From assembly GCA_965279735.1 (NCBI GenBank), contig OZ257260.1:1178001-1242000 (forward strand): a stretch of DNA of 64,000 nt, in the 5' to 3' direction. Below the pieces are notes generated by a model. It was not told the origin of the DNA, did no database searches, and saw only the letters and a program-made list of their open reading frames with translations. This DNA is from CAIUGU01 sp965279735. GTDB lineage: Bacteria > Pseudomonadota > Gammaproteobacteria > Steroidobacterales > Steroidobacteraceae. Numbering within the stretch: position 1 is the stretch's first letter; the number at the start of each line of letters is the position of its first letter. The translations under genes were made by a program, and so were the position numbers. Positions 59,186 through 64,000 of the stretch are shown piece by piece.

Positions 59186-61543
59186 CTAGCCCGCGCCGTC
59201 CAGAACGGCCCGCATCATTTGCGAGAGCTCCTCAAGCGTGAACGGCTTGCCGAGCATGTGCACTCCCGCATCGAGAATGCCGTTGTGGACAACCGCATTG
59301 CGCGTGTAGCCCGTCGTGAATAAAACCTTGAGACCGGGCCGGCGCTGGCAGGCTTCATCGGAAAGCTTGCGTCCATTCATTCCGGGCATCACGACATCGG
59401 TAAAGAGCACGCGAATGTCGGGGTTCGCATCCAGAAGGCGTAGCGCCACTGCGGCGCTGTTGGCTTCCAGCGTTGGATAACCGAGTTCGCTGAGCAGCCC
59501 CAGCGTCATCTTGCGTACCCGATCGTCATCTTCCACCACGAGGATCAGTTCACCGTCGGTGGATGTACGGGCTTCAAAGGTCCCCTTTGTGCCTTCGTCC
59601 ACGCTGTCCGGGCCCACGAATCTTGGCAGGTACAGTTTGACGGTCGTACCTGCGCCGGGCTCCGAATAGATTTTGACGTGGCCGCCGGACTGCTTCATGA
59701 AACCGTGGACCTGGCTCAGGCCGAGGCCCGTGCCGTGGCCATCCTGCTTCGTCGTGAAGAACGGATCAAAGGCCTTTGCCACGACTTCTGCGGACATGCC
59801 GCGGCCGGTATCGCTGATCCCGACGAGCACGTACTGCCCCGCAGTGACCTCCGGATGTTCTTCGGCGTACGAGGCGTCGAGATAGGCATTGGAAGTTTCG
59901 ATGGTGAGTTTGCCGCCCTCAGGCATCGCATCACGCGCGTTCACTGCCAGGTTGAGGATGGCATTCTCGAGCTGGTTGCTGTCGACATGAACCCGCCACA
60001 AACCGGCCGCCGGAACGGTCTCCATGCTGACCAGTTCGGGCAACGTGCGGCGGATCAGTTCCGACATGCCGAGAATGAGCTTGTTGCAGTCGATGGGTTG
60101 GGGAGACAGCGCTTGCTGGCGTGCAAACGCGAGCAGCCTGCGTGTCAGCTGCGCGGCGCGGTTCGTGCTGTCGATGACGCCTTCGATCAGGGCCTGCACA
60201 CTCGGATCGACGTTCGTGAGCCGCCGCTTGATCAATTGCAGACCGCCCAGGATGGCGGCCAGCATGTTGTTGAAGTCGTGCGCGATACCGCCTGTCAGTT
60301 GCCCGATGGCTTCCAGCTTCTGGACCTGCCTGAGCTGGCTTTCCGATTCCTCGCGGCGCTCCATCTCGGAGAGCAGCAGCGCATTGGTCGTAGTGAGCTC
60401 CGTGGTCCGCGCGATCACCTGGGCTTCAAGCGTGCTGTTGAGCGAACGTAGCGCGTCGTCGGCAGCGTCCCGTTCAAGGGTGCGGGTCCGCAGGTCATCG
60501 GCAACACGGTGCAGGTTTTCCCACACATCGCGGATTTCGCGGACCGAAGTCTGCAGGGGAGGCAACGGCTGATTGTTGCCGAGTGCGGTGGCACCCCTCG
60601 ACAGCGCTTCGATCGGTCGCGACAGCCGGCGCGCCAGGAAGAGCGCGATCAGCACCGAGAAGCCGATCAGGCCGGTGCCTAGGCCGAAGAGCACTCCCAT
60701 CGAGCGCGTCATGGGTGCATCGAGTGCCGTCTCCGGCGTCGAGATGGCGATCGTCCAGCCGGAAAGCTCGGAGTGCGTATAGAAGGTGTGAATGCGCTCG
60801 CCTTCCACGTTCTCGCTGATGTTGCGACCTTCCTTCTCCAGCGCGTTCACGACATTGATCCTGGCACGCGTGCCGACGAACTCTTCCTGCCCGACAGAGC
60901 GCGCGACGATGACGTTGTTGCGATCGACGATGACGCCTGTTTCATGTTCCGGAAGATTGGCGCGCGAGAGCACCTCCGCCATCTGGTTCGCGCCGACGCT
61001 CAGGCTCAGGAAGTAAGTCAGCGTGTTGTCGTAAAAAACCGGCATCACGACGGCGATGTTCGGCCGCTGCACGACGAGACCCGAAAACAGGTTGGAAATG
61101 ATGACCTTTCCCTGCTGCCTCGCTTCTTCGTCGGCATCGCTCAGGGACGTCGCCTGCGGGATCGGCTGTCCGTCCGGGATGCTGCTGTTGACGATCACGC
61201 GGCTCCGGGAGTCGCGGAGCACGATGGCTGCGTCCCTGGCCTGCGCCACCTTCTGCACGTACGCCTGAAAATCAGGGAGATTGCCCGACTGCAGCACCGG
61301 GGCATTCGCGAGCGCAAACACCGTGTACTGCAATCCCGCCAGCTCGCGGTCGACAGACGAGGCAAGCACCCGCACTTCCTCCTGCATCGCGGCTTCGAGG
61401 CGCGCGCGTTCGGTGGAAGCAATGTTGACGAGAAGAATTCCCGCGAAGATCAGGACCGGGGTGATGATCAGACCGACGAGGATGAGGATATGGGCCCGGG
61501 TCGACAGTATTCGTCCTGTTCCGCTCAGCATCTGTTCGGCCAT
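59186..61543 (-). CDS. Cache/HAMP hybrid sensor histidine kinase with receiver
   Basis: A 785-residue membrane kinase. Two helices (about 19-41 and 283-304) flank a periplasmic Cache-type sensor domain. HAMP (305-357), a coiled coil and HisKA with His422 in GGIAHDFNNMLAAI follow. The ATPase shows NLAVNARDAMPEGG, SDTGRGMS and GTGLGLSQVHG. A C-terminal receiver has VVEDDDRVRK and the acceptor Asp in LFTDVVMPGMNG. ATG 61531 is an alternative start, since GGGAAGG abuts the first. A lone receiver gene lies 63 bases upstream. Confidence 0.94.
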   Translation of the reverse strand: MAEQMLSGTGRILSTRAHILILVGLIITPVLIFAGILLVNIASTERARLEAAMQEEVRVLASSVDRELAGLQYTVFALANAPVLQSGNLPDFQAYVQKVAQARDAAIVLRDSRSRVIVNSSIPDGQPIPQATSLSDADEEARQQGKVIISNLFSGLVVQRPNIAVVMPVFYDNTLTYFLSLSVGANQMAEVLSRANLPEHETGVIVDRNNVIVARSVGQEEFVGTRARINVVNALEKEGRNISENVEGERIHTFYTHSELSGWTIAISTPETALDAPMTRSMGVLFGLGTGLIGFSVLIALFLARRLSRPIEALSRGATALGNNQPLPPLQTSVREIRDVWENLHRVADDLRTRTLERDAADDALRSLNSTLEAQVIARTTELTTTNALLLSEMERREESESQLRQVQKLEAIGQLTGGIAHDFNNMLAAILGGLQLIKRRLTNVDPSVQALIEGVIDSTNRAAQLTRRLLAFARQQALSPQPIDCNKLILGMSELIRRTLPELVSMETVPAAGLWRVHVDSNQLENAILNLAVNARDAMPEGGKLTIETSNAYLDASYAEEHPEVTAGQYVLVGISDTGRGMSAEVVAKAFDPFFTTKQDGHGTGLGLSQVHGFMKQSGGHVKIYSEPGAGTTVKLYLPRFVGPDSVDEGTKGTFEARTSTDGELILVVEDDDRVRKMTLGLLSELGYPTLEANSAAVALRLLDANPDIRVLFTDVVMPGMNGRKLSDEACQRRPGLKVLFTTGYTRNAVVHNGILDAGVHMLGKPFTLEELSQMMRAVLDGAG

Positions 61544-61606
61544 CCTTCCCGTTTTTTGCCTTTGATTGCGAACCTGCCACCGGCATCGGGCCGGCAGCCC
61601 GGGAGC

Positions 61607-61990
61607 CTAGGCAGGTTTGACGATCGCGATGATAGCGTTCGCCAGCGACTCGATGGTGAAGGGTTTGGGTAGGTGGCCAACAGTCGGACCGGCGGGAATC
61701 CCGACGTGACCGTAACCGGTGGCGAAGATGATCGGCAGATCGGGGTTCTGCGACTTCACACGCTGGGCCAGGGTAACGCCCGACAGGTCGGGCAGGCTCA
61801 CATCGGTGAGCAGGACATCGATCGGCTGTGCCGACAGGATCGCAAGGGCTGTGGTGGCGTCATGGGCACCGATGGCGGTGTGGCCCAGCTCTTCGAGCAT
61901 TTCCACCGTGTTCATGCGGATCAGCGCGTCGTCTTCGCAGACAAGGCACGTCAGCTGGTCGCGTGAGTTCTTGTTGTCAGGAGTGACCAT
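61607..61990 (-). CDS. Single-domain response regulator, partner of the Cache kinase
   Basis: A 127-residue receiver with no output domain. It shows LVCEDDALIR (acidic triad), LLTDVSLPDLSG (acceptor Asp), FATGYG (Thr) and HLPKPF (Lys). The sequence resembles the receiver fused to the adjacent hybrid kinase. The ATG at 61990 is chosen; an in-frame extension to 62053 is possible. It lies 63 bases before the kinase gene on the same strand and probably works with it. Confidence 0.88.
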   Translation of the reverse strand: MVTPDNKNSRDQLTCLVCEDDALIRMNTVEMLEELGHTAIGAHDATTALAILSAQPIDVLLTDVSLPDLSGVTLAQRVKSQNPDLPIIFATGYGHVGIPAGPTVGHLPKPFTIESLANAIIAIVKPA

Positions 61991-62153
61991 TACTTGCGAG
62001 CCGTGCCTGTTTGAAATGGGGTATGCCGTCAGAAGCGGACGGGATCGTAGCAACTGGTGGGTCCTAAAGACATGTCAAATGTTAAAGATTCCGGGCGCGA
62101 TTTGTGAAGCCCCGGGCGACCGCCGCCCCGGTAAGGGGTAGGCATCCAGCCAC

Positions 62154-63125
62154 TCAGTTGCCGGTTGCTCCAGTGGCTTTCAGGATGGGTGTCCAGCGAT
62201 CCACCTCGCTTTTGACGAACGTTCCCAGCCAAGCGGGCGAGCGTTCGTTTTTCGCCGGAATGACGCCGCCGAGTTCGAGCAGGCGTTTGCGTACATTCGC
62301 GTCGTCGAGCGCCTTGTCGAGCGCTGCGCTCAGCTTCCTCACGATGTCCTGTGGCGTTCCCTTCGGCGCAAACAGCGCATTCCACGCGCTGACCTGGTAG
62401 TCGGGGAGGCCGGCTTCCTTCGTCGTGGGCAGGTTGGGCAGTGCAGGCGAGCGCTCGGGAGTCGCGATGGCGTAGGCCTTGATGTTGCCGGATTTGACCT
62501 GCTCGACGAGATTCACGATCTGGTCGCACATGAAATCGACCTGGCCGCCGACGAGATCGTTGAGGGCCGGGCCGGTGCCGCGATAGGCAACCTGCGTGAA
62601 CTTCAGACCAAGTTGGGAGTTCAGCAGGGTGCAGGAGGTGAAGGAAACCGAGCCGACGCCCGCGTGGGCCTCGTTCACGGTGGCGGCGTTCGCTTTCAGA
62701 TACGCCACGAATTCCCGGAGATCCTTCGGCGGAAAATTCTTCTTAGCCACGATCAGGATAGGCGTCCCCGCTGCCATGCCCACGGGTTCGAAATCCGTCA
62801 CCGGGTTGTAGCGCAGCTTCGGGTAGAGCGCGGGGGCGGCGCCATGCGTGCCCATCTGTCCCATCGTGAGGGTGTAGCCATCCGGCTTGGCCTGCGCACC
62901 GCGCGTGCTGCCTGTCGTGCCACCTGCACCGACCACGTTCTCGATGATGATCTGCTGGCCGAGAGTCCTCGACATGTGTTCGGCAACGATGCGCGCGATG
63001 ACGTCCGTCGGACCGCCCGCAGTAAAGGGCACGATCATGGTGACGGGGCGCACGGGATACGTCTGCGCGTGGGCGGTGCCCGCGAGGAAAGCGCCCAAGG
63101 CAGCGACGATGACTACAAATCGCAT
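62154..63125 (-). CDS. Bug-type periplasmic substrate-binding protein (TctC family)
   Basis: A 323-residue solute-binding protein of tripartite tricarboxylate transporters. It has a Sec signal (AHA cleavage near residue 20) and the mature start YPVRPVTMIVPFTAGGPTD, whose glycine loop binds carboxylates. Segments VGAGGTTGSTRG, AYRGTGPALNDLVGGQVDFM and SAWNALFAPKGTP are diagnostic. The ATG at 63125 has CCGGAG upstream. The permease gene precedes it by 21 bases, so they form one unit; the ligand is unknown. Confidence 0.94.
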   Translation of the reverse strand: MRFVVIVAALGAFLAGTAHAQTYPVRPVTMIVPFTAGGPTDVIARIVAEHMSRTLGQQIIIENVVGAGGTTGSTRGAQAKPDGYTLTMGQMGTHGAAPALYPKLRYNPVTDFEPVGMAAGTPILIVAKKNFPPKDLREFVAYLKANAATVNEAHAGVGSVSFTSCTLLNSQLGLKFTQVAYRGTGPALNDLVGGQVDFMCDQIVNLVEQVKSGNIKAYAIATPERSPALPNLPTTKEAGLPDYQVSAWNALFAPKGTPQDIVRKLSAALDKALDDANVRKRLLELGGVIPAKNERSPAWLGTFVKSEVDRWTPILKATGATGN

Positions 63126-63146
63126 GAAGTACTCCGGAGTCCGCAA

Positions 63147-64000
63147 TCACTCTTCCTGGAAGGCCTGCTCGCGTCCACGGCGGATGGCGGGCAGCACCGC
63201 GACGATCAGGATAAACGCAGCAACGACCAGCAGGCCAGCGGAGACCGGCCGTTCCACGAAGGTCGTGAAGCTGCCGCGGGAAATGACCAGTGCCTGCCGC
63301 AGTTTTTCTTCGAGCAGCTTGCCGAGCACGAAGCCGAGCAGCAGGGGCGCGGGCTCGTAACCGAACTTGTGGAGCGCATAGCCGAACAGGCCAAACACGG
63401 CAGTGAGGAACACATCGAACGGACTGTTGTTGATCGAGTAGATGCCGATGCAGCAGAACAGCAGGATTGCCGGGAACATCAGGCGGTAGGGCACCTGCAG
63501 CAGTTTCACCCAGATCCCGACGAGCGGCAGGTTGATGATGAGCAGCATCAGGTTGCCGATCCACATGCTCGCGATCATTCCCCAGAAGAGATCCGGATTG
63601 CGCGTCATGACCTGCGGGCCGGGGATGATCCCGTGGATGGTCATTGCGCCGACCATCAGCGCCATCACCGCGTTGGGCGGAATGCCGAGTGTCAGGAGAG
63701 GAATGAAAGCCGTCTGTGCTCCCGCATTGTTGGCGGCTTCCGGCCCTGCCACCCCTTCGAGTGCGCCACGCCCGAAGCGCGATGGATCCTTGGCGATCTT
63801 CTTCTCGAGCGAATAGGACGCAAAGGGTCCGAGCACCGCGCCGTTGCCGGGCAGGATGCCGAGCAAACCGCCGACGCCCGTGCCGCGCAGAATCGGACCG
63901 ATCGCCTTGCGTAAATCCGCACGCGTGGGCAGCAAACGTCCAATCGAACCCGACAGGATGCCGCGGGCTTCCGGGTTCTCGAGGTTCCGCAGGATTTCCG
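63147..64000 (-). CDS. tctA: Tripartite tricarboxylate transporter large permease, TctA (5' end outside window)
   Basis: The C-terminal ~285 residues of a TctA-type permease, normally about 500. The frame runs off the right edge: the TTG near 63935 is internal, since the upstream codons read ILRNLENPEARGILSGS in frame. Hydrophobic helices and the GGLLGILPGNGAVLGPFASY and LLTLGIPPNAVMALMVGA motifs identify the family. It is followed by a Bug-type binding-protein gene. The small TctB subunit is not visible and may lie outside the window. Confidence 0.93.
   Translation of the reverse strand, partial: EILRNLENPEARGILSGSIGRLLPTRADLRKAIGPILRGTGVGGLLGILPGNGAVLGPFASYSLEKKIAKDPSRFGRGALEGVAGPEAANNAGAQTAFIPLLTLGIPPNAVMALMVGAMTIHGIIPGPQVMTRNPDLFWGMIASMWIGNLMLLIINLPLVGIWVKLLQVPYRLMFPAILLFCCIGIYSINNSPFDVFLTAVFGLFGYALHKFGYEPAPLLLGFVLGKLLEEKLRQALVISRGSFTTFVERPVSAGLLVVAAFILIVAVLPAIRRGREQAFQEE

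Noticed and set aside
62613..63914. 433-codon plus-strand frame opposite the Bug/TctA genes
   Set aside because: The opposite strand has clear substrate-binding and permease motifs; this frame gives Gln/His/Asp-rich sequence typical of an antisense artefact.

Overview
The window is high-GC DNA from a gammaproteobacterium. The left end (about 1 to 12.9 kb) has the gene order known from Pseudomonas and relatives: dapB, carA, carB, greA, a DUF4149 membrane protein, yhbY, rlmE, ftsH, folP, glmM, tpiA, secG, tRNA-Leu. A complete 14-gene nuo operon (13.2 to 27.8 kb) follows tRNA-Leu. The accessory content (NHEJ genes, TonB/YfiR signalling, DUF1592 cytochrome, Bug/TctA transport) and the nuo placement would fit a Xanthomonadales/Nevskiales/Steroidobacterales-like lineage; that placement is inference. 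No transposase, integrase, CRISPR array or phage gene was seen.

Layout. (1) 1-12.75 kb, housekeeping: lysine/DAP synthesis (partial dapB), carbamoyl phosphate (carAB), transcript cleavage (greA), ribosome maturation (yhbY, rlmE), membrane proteolysis (ftsH), folate (folP), cell-wall precursor (glmM), glycolysis (tpiA) and secretion (secG). (2) 12.83-27.75 kb: tRNA-Leu(GAG), a noncoding stretch rich in hairpins, an extended -10 promoter, then nuoA-N, mostly overlapping or closely spaced. NuoL carries a long His/Asp-rich insert. (3) 27.8-33.2 kb: arsC-type reductase, divergent from a small unknown protein, topoisomerase IB, LigD (phosphoesterase-ligase-polymerase) and Ku, which is a bacterial end-joining island. 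(4) 33.3-38.9 kb: a tightly packed four-gene unit of TonB-dependent receptor, YfiR-family periplasmic protein, membrane hybrid histidine kinase, and a small kinase-like protein whose ATP-binding motifs are degenerate. (5) 39.1-44.6 kb: a MetE-like methyltransferase, then an exported ankyrin-repeat protein paired with a two-CxxCH DUF1592-type protein. (6) 44.7-46.9 kb: initiator tRNA-fMet with its own promoter and a run of small genes, including ybiI. (7) 46.9-50.8 kb: MFS exporter, aldo/keto reductase, exported amidohydrolase. (8) 50.9-62 kb: a signalling island with REC-GAF-GGDEF*-EAL, a triple-PAS histidine kinase, a lone receiver, a REC-histidine kinase, a predicted outer-membrane barrel, an HTH-REC protein, a Cache/HAMP hybrid kinase and another lone receiver. 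(9) 62.15-64 kb: Bug-type substrate-binding protein and a partial TctA permease of a tripartite tricarboxylate transporter.

The most unusual parts are the receptor/YfiR/kinase/pseudo-kinase unit at 33.3-38.9 kb and the signalling island at 50.9-62 kb. In the island a receiver-plus-linker module is shared between an EAL protein and a histidine kinase, and the only visible DNA-binding output is an HTH placed before a receiver. Functions are inferred from motifs and family knowledge; no database search was run.
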